The position numbers and the translations under genes are program-made. The notes below the pieces were generated by a model. That model searched no databases, was not told where the DNA came from, and worked only from the letters and a program-made list of their open reading frames with translations. Below are positions 34,038 to 42,956 of a stretch of DNA of 64,000 nt, in pieces. How positions within the stretch are numbered: position 1 is the stretch's first letter; each line of letters opens with the position of its first letter. The stretch is taken from positions 4,092,001-4,156,000 of the forward strand of contig NZ_CP047241.1 of the NCBI RefSeq assembly GCF_009856625.1, in the 5' to 3' direction. Source of the DNA: Aquitalea denitrificans. Lineage in GTDB: Bacteria > Pseudomonadota > Gammaproteobacteria > Burkholderiales > Chromobacteriaceae.

Positions 34038-34817
34038 ATGTGCGTGATCGCTTTTGCCTACAAGATGCCCGGCCTGGGCCAGCTGGTTTTGCTGGCCAAT
34101 CGCGATGAATATTATGCCCGTCCAGCCGCTGCGCTGGATTGGTGGGATGAGTACACCGACACCCTGGGCGGGCGTGATCTGCAGGCCGGCGGCAGCTGGC
34201 TGATGGTGGATGGCCGTGGCCGCTTTGCCGCGCTCACCAATTTCCGTGAAGGCTATGGCAAGAGCGGTGAGCGCTCGCGCGGCGAACTGGTGCAGCGCTT
34301 TGTCACCGGCGATGAAGACCCGTTTACCTTTGCCGACTGGCTGCGCGACAACCATCAGCACTATGCCCCGTTCAACCTGCTGTACGGCAAGGTGGACGAC
34401 CTGTTCCACTTTCACAGCCGTGGTGCCCGCATTGCGCGGGTGACGCCCGGCATCCATACCCTGTCCAATGCCACAATGGATACGCCGTGGTTCAAGAGCG
34501 AACGGCTGGCCGAACACCTGCGTGGCCTGCACCGCCCACCCGGCGAAGACGAAGCCTTCGGCTGGCTGGCTGATGCCACCGCAGCCGGCCCCGGCCAGTT
34601 GCCCAATACCGGCGTGGGACTGGCACTGGAAAAAACGCTGTCGCCGGTGTTCATCCAGGGGCGCGACTATGGCACCCGTGCGTCGATGCTGCTCAACGTA
34701 TCGGCACGGGGTGATGTAAGCTTGTCCGAACTTTCCTGGGGGCTGGCCGGCCGTGAAGCCGGCCGCCGCCGTTACACCATCAGGCCGGGGCAGATTCAGC
34801 ACCCGGCCAAGCCTTGA
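34038..34817 (+). CDS. NRDE family protein (TANGO2-like)
   Basis: A 259-residue protein of the NRDE/TANGO2 family. It begins MCVIAFAYKMPG and has the family motif LANRDEYYARP (about residues 18-28), followed by LGGRDLQAGGSWLMV and ALTNFRE. Cys2 could serve as an N-terminal nucleophile after methionine removal, as proposed for the fold. The function in bacteria is not established; eukaryotic relatives are linked to heme handling. The start is fixed by the conserved MC. The CNP1-like gene follows closely. Confidence 0.9.
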   Translation: MCVIAFAYKMPGLGQLVLLANRDEYYARPAAALDWWDEYTDTLGGRDLQAGGSWLMVDGRGRFAALTNFREGYGKSGERSRGELVQRFVTGDEDPFTFADWLRDNHQHYAPFNLLYGKVDDLFHFHSRGARIARVTPGIHTLSNATMDTPWFKSERLAEHLRGLHRPPGEDEAFGWLADATAAGPGQLPNTGVGLALEKTLSPVFIQGRDYGTRASMLLNVSARGDVSLSELSWGLAGREAGRRRYTIRPGQIQHPAKP

Positions 34818-34830
34818 GCAGGAGATGTGC

Positions 34831-35352
34831 GTGAAACTGTCCCGATTTGGTCTGGCCCTGGCCGGGCTGCTGCTGGCACTGGCTGCCCAGGCCAGCGAAT
34901 ACAACAAGGGCTTCAACAACACCAATTACGCCATGGAAGATGTCAAACCATGGGAAGAAGGCAAATACACCCTGCCTGATTTTCCGGCGACACCAGACTG
35001 GATCGGCTTTTATGTCGGCCCGGAAGTAGCCAACAAGTACTTTGCCGACAGCAAGAGCCTGACCGTGGGTGAGGACGGCGTGGTACGGCTGGTCTTGCGC
35101 GTGCAAAGTCCGGCCGGTGCCGAGAACCTCAGTGTGGAAGGCATCCAGTGCAGTGCCAATACCTACCGCAGCTATGCTTTTGGCGACAGCATCAACAAGC
35201 GCTGGATTGAGTCCATGCGCGAGGAATGGCGCAAGATTGAATACGATGACAAGGCACGCCGTGCACTGCGCGAGGACCTGTGCGTAGACAAGACAGCCCC
35301 GAAATCCGCCGAACAGGCCGTCAAGCTGCTGCGTGCCGCGCCCTGGCGCTGA
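34831..35352 (+). CDS. CNP1-like exported protein
   Basis: A 173-residue protein resembling the CNP1-like (cryptic neisserial protein) family of betaproteobacteria. The signal peptide is MKLSRFGLALAGLLLALAAQA. The mature part begins SEYNKGFNNTNYAMEDVKPWEEG and includes VEGIQCSANTYRSYAFGD. GCAGGAG directly abuts an ATG at 34825 but has the normal six-base spacing to a GTG at 34831, which also gives a better signal peptide, so GTG was chosen. It starts 13 bases after the NRDE gene and is probably co-transcribed. Role unknown. Confidence 0.75.
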   Translation: MKLSRFGLALAGLLLALAAQASEYNKGFNNTNYAMEDVKPWEEGKYTLPDFPATPDWIGFYVGPEVANKYFADSKSLTVGEDGVVRLVLRVQSPAGAENLSVEGIQCSANTYRSYAFGDSINKRWIESMREEWRKIEYDDKARRALREDLCVDKTAPKSAEQAVKLLRAAPWR

Positions 35353-35550
35353 CAAACCTGGCACCGCCGCCATGTGGCAGCCCCGTGCGGCGCAAGCACC
35401 ACAACGGTTTTTAGTTGGCAGCCCCTGACACGGGCGATGCCGGGCTGACTTGGCCTGACATCGCCCGAGCTTGCACCAGCCCGGTGCATTCGCCATGACA
35501 AGCAAGTGAAATTGCGGTATCAATAAGGCTTTCCCCCATCTGGCCGTATT

Positions 35551-36465
35551 GTGTCTTCACCTGCCCCCTCCCCGCGCAGCGCCCTGGCGCTGGCACAGTT
35601 CAAGATCCTGCTTTCCGCCATCGGCTTTGGCAGCATGGCCATCCTGGCGCGCTTTGCCTATGCCGACGGCGTGTCCACGCCCAGCCTGCTGTTTCTGCGC
35701 TTTTTCCTGGCCGGCGTATTGTTGCTGCCCTGGGTGCTGTGGAAAAAGCTGCCGTGGCCACGCGGGCGCGCGCTGCTAGTGCTGATGGGCATGGGCAGCC
35801 TGGGCTATGCCGGCATGGCCGCCTGCTATTTTTCCGGCCTGCACTATGCCAGCGCCGGCACCATCGCCCTGCTGCTCTACCTGTTTCCCGCCATCGTGCT
35901 GGTGCTGTCCACCCTGCTGCTGGGAGAGCGTTTCAGCACCCGGCGCATGCTGGCACTGGCGCTGGCCATTGGCGGTTTGGCCATCACCATCGGGCTGGAG
36001 CTAAGCGCGCAGCCACTAGGCCTGCTGCTGGGGCTGGGATCGGCCATCATCTATTCGCTGTACATCCTGGCCGGTAGCCGTTATGCAGCGGATTGCAATC
36101 CGCTGACCTCAGCCTGTGTGGTGGTGTTTTCCGCCGCCAGCTGCTACGGGGTGTATCTGGCCAGCACCGGTTTTCACGGCCCGGCCAGCCTGCATGGCTG
36201 GTTATCGGTATTGGGCATTGCCTGTCTTGGCACGGTGGCCGCACTGGCGCTGTTCCTGTCCGGGCTGGCCAAAACCGGGGCCACCCAGGCCTCGTTGATT
36301 TCCACGGCCGAACCAGTGGTCACCATCCTACTGGCCTGGCTGCTACTGGGTGAACCGCTGGGCTGGAGCCAGGCGCTGGGCGGTGCACTGATATTGTCCG
36401 CCGTGGTGTTGATCAGCCGCGAAGCACGGCCAGAGCAGGTGCAACTGACCGAGCTGCATGACTAG
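35551..36465 (+). CDS. EamA/DMT-family transporter
   Basis: A 304-residue inner-membrane protein with ten hydrophobic segments in two EamA repeats (about residues 15-145 and 155-290), the organisation of drug/metabolite exporters. The repeat signature LHYASAGTIALLLYLFPAIVLVLSTLLLGERFS (first repeat) and ISTAEPVVTILLAWLLLGEPL (second) are characteristic. The start is a GTG with no clear ribosome site, so it is moderately uncertain. The substrate is unknown. The preceding 200 bases hold no gene and no recognised signal. Confidence 0.9.
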   Translation: MSSPAPSPRSALALAQFKILLSAIGFGSMAILARFAYADGVSTPSLLFLRFFLAGVLLLPWVLWKKLPWPRGRALLVLMGMGSLGYAGMAACYFSGLHYASAGTIALLLYLFPAIVLVLSTLLLGERFSTRRMLALALAIGGLAITIGLELSAQPLGLLLGLGSAIIYSLYILAGSRYAADCNPLTSACVVVFSAASCYGVYLASTGFHGPASLHGWLSVLGIACLGTVAALALFLSGLAKTGATQASLISTAEPVVTILLAWLLLGEPLGWSQALGGALILSAVVLISREARPEQVQLTELHD

Positions 36466-36492
36466 AACCGGGCGACACGGGAGGGAGCATCA

Positions 36493-36891
36493 ATGAAATA
36501 CGGTCTGAGCGTCCTGCTGATGGCAGGACTGTGCAGCAACATGGCGCTGGCTGCCAGCGACAGCTGCCAGAATGCCATGACGCAGACGGACATGAATGTC
36601 TGCGCGGCCAAGGCGCATGATCTGGCGGATAAGCAGCTGAACAGCCTCTACAAACAGTACCGCCAGCGCCTGGCTGCCGACGACCAGCAACGGCTGACTG
36701 TTGCCCAGCGTGCCTGGATAGGCTACCGGGATGCCGCTTGCCGCTTTGACACCGCTCAGGTCAGCGGCGGCAGCATTTTCCCCACCATCTGGTTACAGTG
36801 CCTGACCGGCAAGACGGAGACACGCATCAAGGAGCTGCAAAAACTGATGCAATGCAAGGAGGGTGATCTGGACTGCCCTTCACTGCAATAA
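36493..36891 (+). CDS. LprI-like exported protein (DUF1311)
   Basis: A 132-residue protein with a signal peptide (MKYGLSVLLMAGLCSNMALA) and a DUF1311/LprI domain. The cysteines of SCQNAMTQTDMNVCAAK, the central WIGYRDAACRF, and the later LQCLTG would form periplasmic disulfides. Members inhibit lysozyme in some species (LprI), but most are uncharacterised. GGGAGG precedes the ATG. It lies 27 bases after the EamA gene. Confidence 0.85.
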   Translation: MKYGLSVLLMAGLCSNMALAASDSCQNAMTQTDMNVCAAKAHDLADKQLNSLYKQYRQRLAADDQQRLTVAQRAWIGYRDAACRFDTAQVSGGSIFPTIWLQCLTGKTETRIKELQKLMQCKEGDLDCPSLQ

Positions 36892-36981
36892 AGCGGCAGG
36901 AGGCAAGCTGCTCTGTCTGAACATAGGGGATGCTTTGCATGAGCAGCTGGCTGCAATTGGCTGCCCACCCTGACCGGCGAC

Positions 36982-37461
36982 TCAGGCCCCGGCTTTCCAG
37001 TGCCCGCTCTTGCCGCCTTCTTTTTCCTGCAACTGCACGGCAGATATCACCATGCCACGGTCCACCGCCTTGCACATATCATAAATAGTCAGCAGGCCGA
37101 CGCTGGCGGCGGTGAGCGCTTCCATTTCCACCCCGGTCTGGCCACTGCATTCGGCGGTTACGGTAATGCTGACGCTGCTGGCTGCTTCATCCAGCACAAA
37201 TTCAACGGCAACGCGGGTGAGCGCGATGGGGTGACATAAAGGGATGATGTCGGCGGTACGCTTGGAGGCCATGATGGCGGCGATGCGGGCAATGCCCAGC
37301 ACGTCGCCCTTTTTATGATTGCCATCGCGGATTAGGGCCAGGGTGGCGGGCAGCATGCGGATACTGCCCTGCGCCACCGCACGGCGACGGGTGATCTGCT
37401 TGTCGCCAACATCCACCATATGGGCCTGGCCGCTGGCATCGAAATGGGTTAATCCGGACAT
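36982..37461 (-). CDS. moaC: Cyclic pyranopterin monophosphate synthase
   Basis: A 159-residue enzyme acting with MoaA in the first step of molybdenum cofactor synthesis. MSGLTHFDASGQAHMVDVGDK is the standard start, and KRTADIIPLCHPIALT (about residues 65-80), MEALTAASVGLLTIYDMCKA and the C-terminal GKSGHW contain the active-site lysine, histidines and asparate. GGGAGG lies five bases before the chosen ATG. No other moa genes are adjacent. It stands between LprI-like gene and the end of the dcw/lpxC transcript. Confidence 0.96.
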   Translation of the reverse strand: MSGLTHFDASGQAHMVDVGDKQITRRRAVAQGSIRMLPATLALIRDGNHKKGDVLGIARIAAIMASKRTADIIPLCHPIALTRVAVEFVLDEAASSVSITVTAECSGQTGVEMEALTAASVGLLTIYDMCKAVDRGMVISAVQLQEKEGGKSGHWKAGA

Positions 37462-37524
37462 GAAAACCTCCCGCAAGCAGCAACCGTGGGCTGCCGTCAG
37501 ATAAAGATGGCTGGCAGTGTGCCG

Positions 37525-37707
37525 CTAGCGCAGCAACCTGGCAATCAGCCAGAAGAGGGAGAGCAGCAAGCCCAAACCGCCGGTCCATTTGCATAGCCGC
37601 AGACTGAGCGCCAGGTAGCGCGGGTTGCGGGTGAGTGCATAACTGATGGCTGACCAGCCAAACGCCAGGATGATGACAATCGCCCACCGCCGCCACCACA
37701 GCAGCAT
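37525..37707 (-). CDS. Small membrane protein downstream of lpxC
   Basis: A 60-residue protein with two hydrophobic segments (LLWWRRWAIVIILAFGWSAISYAL and GGLGLLLSLFWLIARLL) separated by a basic loop (TRNPRYLALSLRLCKW). Its ATG begins two bases after the lpxC stop codon, with GAGGTG overlapping the end of lpxC as ribosome site, so it is likely translated from the same message. No family was recognised. The position at the tail of the dcw-lpxC run suggests an envelope role; this is inference. Confidence 0.6.
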   Translation of the reverse strand: MLLWWRRWAIVIILAFGWSAISYALTRNPRYLALSLRLCKWTGGLGLLLSLFWLIARLLR

Positions 37708-37709
37708 GG

Positions 37710-38624
37710 CTACACCACCTCGGGCAGGCGATGGAAGCTGGACGGCGCATCCAGCGGGTCGACAAAGCTGGCGTATTCCCAGGCATCCGGGGTTTCCAGC
37801 AGTTTGCGCAGCAGCTTGTTGTTCATCGCATGGCCGGATTTGTGGCCGGAGAAGGCCGCAATCAGCGGATGGCCGACAATGTACAGGTCGCCGATGGCGT
37901 CCAGAATCTTGTGGCGTACGAATTCGTCGGGGAAGCGCAGGCCTTCCGGATTGAGCACGTACTCGTCATCAATCACGATGGCGTTATCCAGGCTACCACC
38001 CAGTCCCAGACCATGCTGACGCATGTATTCCACTTCGTGCATGAAACCAAAGGTGCGGGCGCGGCTGATTTCATCCAGATAGGAGCTGTTGGCAAAGTCG
38101 ATTTCGACTTTTTGCGGTGCCAGATTGAAAGCCGGGTGATTGAATTCGATGGACAGGGTGATCTTGAAACCGTCCATCGGGTCCAGCCGGACCCATTTGT
38201 CGCCTTCAACAATTTCCACCGGCTGTTTCACCCGGATGAAACGTTTGGGCACGGACTGCTCGACCACTCCAGCGCTTTGCAGCAGGTAAATGAAGGGGGC
38301 GGCGGAGCCATCCATGATGGGGATTTCCGCCGCCGTCACCTCGACCACAAGGTTGTCGATGCCAAAGCCGGCAAAGGCTGACATCAAATGCTCGATCGTG
38401 CCGACACGCACGCCGGTGTCTGTCACCAGCGTGGAGGAGAGGCGCGTGTCGTTGACGAGCGCAGGCTCGACTTTCACATCCACCGGCTCGGGCAAGTCGG
38501 TTCGGCGAAAGACGATGCCGGTGTCGGGCGCTGCCGGCAGCAGGGTGAGTTTCACCCGCTCGCCAGAATGCAAGCCGACACCTGTGGCGCTGATCGCTTG
38601 TTTTAGCGTGCGCTGGAATATCAT
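37710..38624 (-). CDS. lpxC: UDP-3-O-acyl-N-acetylglucosamine deacetylase
   Basis: A 304-residue zinc deacetylase, the committed step of lipid A synthesis. GVGLHSGERVKLTLLPA is at about residues 17-33, zinc ligands fit EHLMSAFAGFG (His78-79 region) and SGHKSGHAMNN (about 238-248), and FRRTDLPEP and NPEGLRFPDEFVRHKILDAIGDLY are conserved. The length equals the E. coli enzyme (305). It follows ftsZ on the minus strand by 114 bases, the classical position at the end of the division cluster. Confidence 0.97.
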   Translation of the reverse strand: MIFQRTLKQAISATGVGLHSGERVKLTLLPAAPDTGIVFRRTDLPEPVDVKVEPALVNDTRLSSTLVTDTGVRVGTIEHLMSAFAGFGIDNLVVEVTAAEIPIMDGSAAPFIYLLQSAGVVEQSVPKRFIRVKQPVEIVEGDKWVRLDPMDGFKITLSIEFNHPAFNLAPQKVEIDFANSSYLDEISRARTFGFMHEVEYMRQHGLGLGGSLDNAIVIDDEYVLNPEGLRFPDEFVRHKILDAIGDLYIVGHPLIAAFSGHKSGHAMNNKLLRKLLETPDAWEYASFVDPLDAPSSFHRLPEVV

Positions 38625-38702
38625 GTGAAGCTCTCAGGCAATCGGGAAAACCCGATTCTAGCACAGGCCGTGGCCATGCTTTATTGATTGCTTGTCACAG
38701 AT

Positions 38703-38721
38703 AAATAGTTTTTAACTATTT
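38703..38721 (-). other. AT-rich hairpin between ftsZ and lpxC
   Basis: AAATAGTT pairs with AACTATTT around three T. It could weakly attenuate transcription leaving ftsZ, but it is short and AT-rich. Confidence 0.35.
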
Positions 38722-38738
38722 TACCAAGCGTGTCCTTT

Positions 38739-39923
38739 TCAATCGGCCTGCTTGCGCAGGAAGGCCGGAATATCATAGCTGTCGCTGACTTCCGGGTTGG
38801 AGAAGTCGGTGGATGGCGCAGCGCGGCGACGGCCCTGACGCATGATGGCCGGGGTATCGAAATCGTCGTAGTTGATGACTTCAACCGCACGGTCGTCGGT
38901 GCCGGTCTTGACGATCTTGATGTATTCCGGACGCTCTTCGCGTACCGGCTTTTGCTGGCCCAGGCCGGTGGCAATCAGGGTGACACGGATGGTGTCTTCC
39001 GGCATTTCTTCCACTTCGGCGGTACCGAACTTGATCTGTGCATCTTCGTCGGCGTACTGACGGATGATGCCCATGATTTCGCGGTATTCGCTCATCTTCA
39101 GGCAACCCGGTGCGGTGGAGATGTTCACCAGCACGCCACGTGCGCCTTCCAGGGTGATGTTGTCCAGCAGCGGGCTGGCCACGGCTTGCTCGGCGGCCAC
39201 GCGGGCACGGTCGATACCGGAGGCGTAGGCGGAACCCATCATCGCCAGGCCCATTTCACCCATCACGGTGCGTACGTCGGCAAAGTCGACGTTGATCAGG
39301 CCGGGGCAGGTAATCACTTCGGCGATCCCGGCTACCGCACCCTTAAGCACGTCGTCGGCAGCACGGAAGGCTTCACGCATGGTGACATCGTCGCCCAGCA
39401 CTTCCATCAGCTTTTCATTGGGGATGACGATCAGCGAATCGACATGCTTTTTCAGGTCTTCAATACCGCTCTGTGCCACTTTCAGGCGCTTGCCTTCGTG
39501 GTCGAACGGACGGGTGACCACACCCACGGTGAGGATGCCCAGTTCCTTGGCCACTTCGGCCACCACCGGGGCGGCACCGGTACCGGTACCACCACCCATA
39601 CCGGCAGTCACGAATACCATATTGGCGCCGCGCAGGGCATCGGCGATGCGTTCGCGGTCTTCCAGTGCGGCGCTGCGGCCTACTTCCGGGTTGGCACCGG
39701 CACCCAGACCACGGGTCAGGTTGTTGCCCAGTTGCAGCTTCTGCGGCGACTTGTTGCGCTGCAGGGATTGCGCATCGGTATTGGCGCAGATGAATTCAAC
39801 ACCATGGACATGGCTGCTGATCATGTTGTCGATGGCATTGCAACCGCCGCCACCTACACCAATTACTTTGATCACAGCCGCGTTGGCGGTCTCTTGCATT
39901 ACTTCAAAAACCATTCCGCTCAT
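38739..39923 (-). CDS. ftsZ: Cell division protein FtsZ
   Basis: The tubulin-like GTPase that forms the division ring. The 394 residues include the early loop VIGVGGGGCNAIDNM (about residues 17-31), the tubulin signature GGGTGTGAAPVVAEVAKE (about 107-124), and a T7 loop with VDFADVRTVM. The C-terminal peptide SYDIPAFLRKQAD binds FtsA and other partners. GGAGAGG lies six bases before the chosen ATG, which excludes an upstream extension of 27 residues. It follows ftsA by 95 bases, leaving room for a promoter of its own. Confidence 0.98.
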   Translation of the reverse strand: MSGMVFEVMQETANAAVIKVIGVGGGGCNAIDNMISSHVHGVEFICANTDAQSLQRNKSPQKLQLGNNLTRGLGAGANPEVGRSAALEDRERIADALRGANMVFVTAGMGGGTGTGAAPVVAEVAKELGILTVGVVTRPFDHEGKRLKVAQSGIEDLKKHVDSLIVIPNEKLMEVLGDDVTMREAFRAADDVLKGAVAGIAEVITCPGLINVDFADVRTVMGEMGLAMMGSAYASGIDRARVAAEQAVASPLLDNITLEGARGVLVNISTAPGCLKMSEYREIMGIIRQYADEDAQIKFGTAEVEEMPEDTIRVTLIATGLGQQKPVREERPEYIKIVKTGTDDRAVEVINYDDFDTPAIMRQGRRRAAPSTDFSNPEVSDSYDIPAFLRKQAD

Positions 39924-40018
39924 TTGCCTCTCCTCAAGTTTAAGATGAGCTTGCATTCCACTATTTACTGCTGCCCGAAAAACAAAAATCACAGCAGCGG
40001 CCACCCGGCCGCCGTTGC

Positions 40019-41257
40019 TTAGAAATTACCGGCGAACCAGGCCTTCATGCGGCCAAACAGCTGGCCCACACCCGCGCTTTCCACTTTGGGTCCGCTATGG
40101 GTCTGGATCTGGTCCTTGCCGTACAACAACAGGCCGACACCGGTCGAGAAACGTGGCGTCTTCACCACCTCGGCCAGGCCACCTACATACTTGGGTACGC
40201 CCACGCGCACCGGCATGTGGAACACTTCTTCTGCCAGTTCCACCATGCCCGGCATCAGGCTGGCACCACCGGTCAGCACGATGCCGGAGGACAGCAGGTC
40301 CTCGAAGCCACTACGACGCAGTTCCTGCTGTACCAGCTGGAACAGTTCTTCCACCCGCGGCTCCACCACTTCTGCCAGGGTGGCGCGCGACATCTGGCGC
40401 GGCCCGCGTTCGCCCACGCCCGGTACTTCGATCATCTGGCCCGGATCGGCCATGGTGACCAGCGCCACTGCGTGCTGGATCTTGATGTCTTCCGCTTCCT
40501 TGGTGGGGGTACGCAGGGCCATGGCGATGTCGTTGGTGATCTGGTCACCGGCAATCGGAATCACCGCGGTATGGCGGATGGCACCGTTGGCATACACCGC
40601 GATGTCGGTAGTACCGCCACCGATGTCGATCAGGCACACGCCCAGGTCTTTTTCGTCTTCCGACAGCACGGCAATGGCCGAGGCCATCGGTTGCAGCACC
40701 AGGTCGGACACTTCCAGCCCGCAACGACGCACGCATTTGGTGACGTTTTGCGCAGCAGACACCGCGCCGCTGACGATGTGTACCTTGGCTTCCAGTCGTA
40801 CGCCGCTCATGCCCAGCGGTTCGCGCACGCCTTCCTGGCCGTCGATGCTGTATTCCTGGGTGAGGATGTGCAGCACCTGATGGTCCGGCGGGATAGTGAC
40901 GGCGCGCGCGGTTTCAATCACGCGGTCGATATCCATCTGGGTGACTTCGCGGTCCTTGATGGCCACCATGCCGTGCGAGTTGATGCTCTTGATGTGCGAA
41001 CCGGCAATGCCGGCGAACACTTCGTGAATCTTGCAGTCGGCCATCAGCTCGGCTTCTTCCAGCGCGCGCTGGATGGCCTGCACGGTGGATTCGATATTCA
41101 CCACCATGCCGCGCTTCAGACCACGTGACGGGGTCTGACCCATGCCGATGATGTTGAGCTGGCCGTCATCCAGGACCTCCGCGACAATCGCCACGATCTT
41201 GGACGTTCCGATGTCCAGGCCGACCAGCATGTTCTTGCTTTCCTTAGGTTTGCTCAC
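40019..41257 (-). CDS. ftsA: Cell division protein FtsA
   Basis: An actin-like ATPase of 412 residues that ties FtsZ to the membrane. Phosphate loop LVGLDIGTSKIVAIVAEV (about residues 11-28), DIGGGTTDIAVYANG (about 211-225) and GIVLTGGASLMPGM (about 337-350) are the actin-fold motifs. The C terminus FGRMKAWFAGNF is the expected amphipathic membrane-targeting helix. The start is a GTG with a GGAG upstream. It lies 19 bases after ftsQ. Confidence 0.97.
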   Translation of the reverse strand: MSKPKESKNMLVGLDIGTSKIVAIVAEVLDDGQLNIIGMGQTPSRGLKRGMVVNIESTVQAIQRALEEAELMADCKIHEVFAGIAGSHIKSINSHGMVAIKDREVTQMDIDRVIETARAVTIPPDHQVLHILTQEYSIDGQEGVREPLGMSGVRLEAKVHIVSGAVSAAQNVTKCVRRCGLEVSDLVLQPMASAIAVLSEDEKDLGVCLIDIGGGTTDIAVYANGAIRHTAVIPIAGDQITNDIAMALRTPTKEAEDIKIQHAVALVTMADPGQMIEVPGVGERGPRQMSRATLAEVVEPRVEELFQLVQQELRRSGFEDLLSSGIVLTGGASLMPGMVELAEEVFHMPVRVGVPKYVGGLAEVVKTPRFSTGVGLLLYGKDQIQTHSGPKVESAGVGQLFGRMKAWFAGNF

Positions 41258-41276
41258 CTGTCGCTCCAGCTAGGTA

Positions 41277-42002
41277 TTACTTTTTCACTTGTGCCGGCGG
41301 GGCCTTGTAATCAGGCATCCGCACAGCAAATCCATTGGGGTAGCGCATGTCCACGTAATCAATGTGGTAAGGCAGCGCTGCCAGCTTGTCTTTCCAGTAC
41401 AGGGCGAATCGTTCCACCCGCAATTCCACGTCGCCACGACCCAGATCCAGCTTGATGTCGTTGTCCAGCCCTACCTGCCAGGCCCGACGTGGCGACAGCC
41501 AGATGTCCTTGGGGGCCAGCCCCGTCGGCTTCAGGCCCTGACGCAAACGCGCCAGCATGGCTGTCATGTCTTTTTCTGCCCCTGCCGGGCCGTAAAACAC
41601 CGGCAGCTGCTGGTCGCTGGCGGCATCGAAGCGGTCACCGTGGCTGTCCACCAGCCCGTTTTCGCCCCAGCGCGCCAGCGCCACGTGTTCTTCCACTGCA
41701 ATTTCCAGTGCATCCGGCCAGCGCCGCCGCACCTGGGCGTCCCGCACCCATGGCAGCTTGCCGAATGCTGCCCGCGTCTTGTCGATGTCCAGCGTGAAGA
41801 AGGTTCCGGTCAGTTCGTGCTCGGCAATGAAGCGCAACTGTTCCGGCGTCACTCTTTTCATCTGTCCCTGGATCTGGATTTTCTTCACCGGAAACACCGG
41901 TGCATGCGTCACCCAGAATCCACCTGCGTACAGCAACATCAGCAGCGAGGCACCCAGCAGGAAATTGGCCAGGCCTTTCAGCAGCTGATGGTTATCCCAC
42001 AT
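41277..42002 (-). CDS. ftsQ: Cell division protein FtsQ
   Basis: A 241-residue bitopic protein of the divisome. One membrane helix lies near the N terminus (FLLGASLLMLLYAGGFWVTH, about residues 14-33). It is followed by a periplasmic POTRA domain (FPVKKIQIQGQMKRVTPEQLRFIAEHELTGTFFTLD) and the FtsQ beta domain with PWVRDAQVRRRWPDALEIAVEEHVALARWGENGLVD. The start overlaps the end of ddl by 11 bases, a coupling common in this cluster. Confidence 0.95.
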   Translation of the reverse strand: MWDNHQLLKGLANFLLGASLLMLLYAGGFWVTHAPVFPVKKIQIQGQMKRVTPEQLRFIAEHELTGTFFTLDIDKTRAAFGKLPWVRDAQVRRRWPDALEIAVEEHVALARWGENGLVDSHGDRFDAASDQQLPVFYGPAGAEKDMTAMLARLRQGLKPTGLAPKDIWLSPRRAWQVGLDNDIKLDLGRGDVELRVERFALYWKDKLAALPYHIDYVDMRYPNGFAVRMPDYKAPPAQVKK

Positions 42003-42903
42003 GCACCATATCCAGCACGTTCAGGCAGAGGTCCTCATAGCTGATGCCCTGGGCGCGTGCGGCCATCGGCACCAGGCTGTGACTGGTCATGCCCGGATTG
42101 GTGTTCACCTCCAGCAGGTAAATCCCGCCAGCTTCATCCATCAGGAAATCCACCCGGCCCCAACCCTGGCCACCCAGTACCTGGAAGGCTTGCAGGCACA
42201 GTGCGCGGGCGCGTTGCTCTACTTCTGCACTCAGGCCGGACGGGCAGCGGTATACGGTGTCGTCACGGAAATACTTGGCCTGATAGTCGTAATACTCGGT
42301 GGCCGGTTCGATCTTGATGGTGGGATAGGCCTGGCCATCAATCACGGCACAGGTGTATTCGCCACCACCGACAAAGCGCTCGGCCAGCACCAGCGGGTCG
42401 TACTTACGGGCTTCTTCAAATGCGGCTTGCAGTTCACCCGGCTGCTTTACCTTGGTGACGCCGATACTGGAGCCTTCGGTCGCCGGCTTCACGAACAGCG
42501 GCAGGCCCAGACGGGCTTCCACGGCGGCAAAGTCGCTGTTTTCGTCCAGCAGTTCGAAGTCGGGAATCGGCAAGCCGGCACCACGCCACAGCAGCTTGGT
42601 GCGCCATTTGTCCATGCAGATGGCCGATGCCATCACGCCACAGCCGGTATACGGAATGCCCAGCGTTTCCAGAGCGCCCTGCAGGGTGCCGTCTTCGCCA
42701 AACGGGCCGTGCAGGATGATGAACACGCGCTCGAAGCCTTCTTCCTTCAGCGCAGCCAGCGGCTTTTCCGCCGGGTCGAAGGCATGGGCGTCCACACCGC
42801 GCGAACGCAAGGCATTCAACACGCCGTTGCCGCTCATCAGCGAGATTTCACGCTCGGCGGAGCTGCCACCCATCATCACTGCCACTTTGCCGTACTGCTT
42901 CAT
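41992..42903 (-). CDS. ddl: D-alanine--D-alanine ligase
   Basis: A 303-residue ATP-grasp enzyme that makes the D-Ala-D-Ala dipeptide for murein precursors. Family motifs are VAVMMGGSSAEREISLMSG (about residues 7-25), HGPFGEDGTLQGALE (about 64-78), GVMASAICMDKWRTK, and the metal site LLEVNTNPGMTSHSLVP (about 267-283). The length matches DdlB (306). It lies 53 bases downstream of murC and overlaps ftsQ. Confidence 0.97.
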   Translation of the reverse strand: MKQYGKVAVMMGGSSAEREISLMSGNGVLNALRSRGVDAHAFDPAEKPLAALKEEGFERVFIILHGPFGEDGTLQGALETLGIPYTGCGVMASAICMDKWRTKLLWRGAGLPIPDFELLDENSDFAAVEARLGLPLFVKPATEGSSIGVTKVKQPGELQAAFEEARKYDPLVLAERFVGGGEYTCAVIDGQAYPTIKIEPATEYYDYQAKYFRDDTVYRCPSGLSAEVEQRARALCLQAFQVLGGQGWGRVDFLMDEAGGIYLLEVNTNPGMTSHSLVPMAARAQGISYEDLCLNVLDMVHVG

Positions 42904-42956
42904 TTCTCTTCCTTACTGGGAGGGTCTGTCCCCTCCCGCCAAAATTCGCCTGTCGC

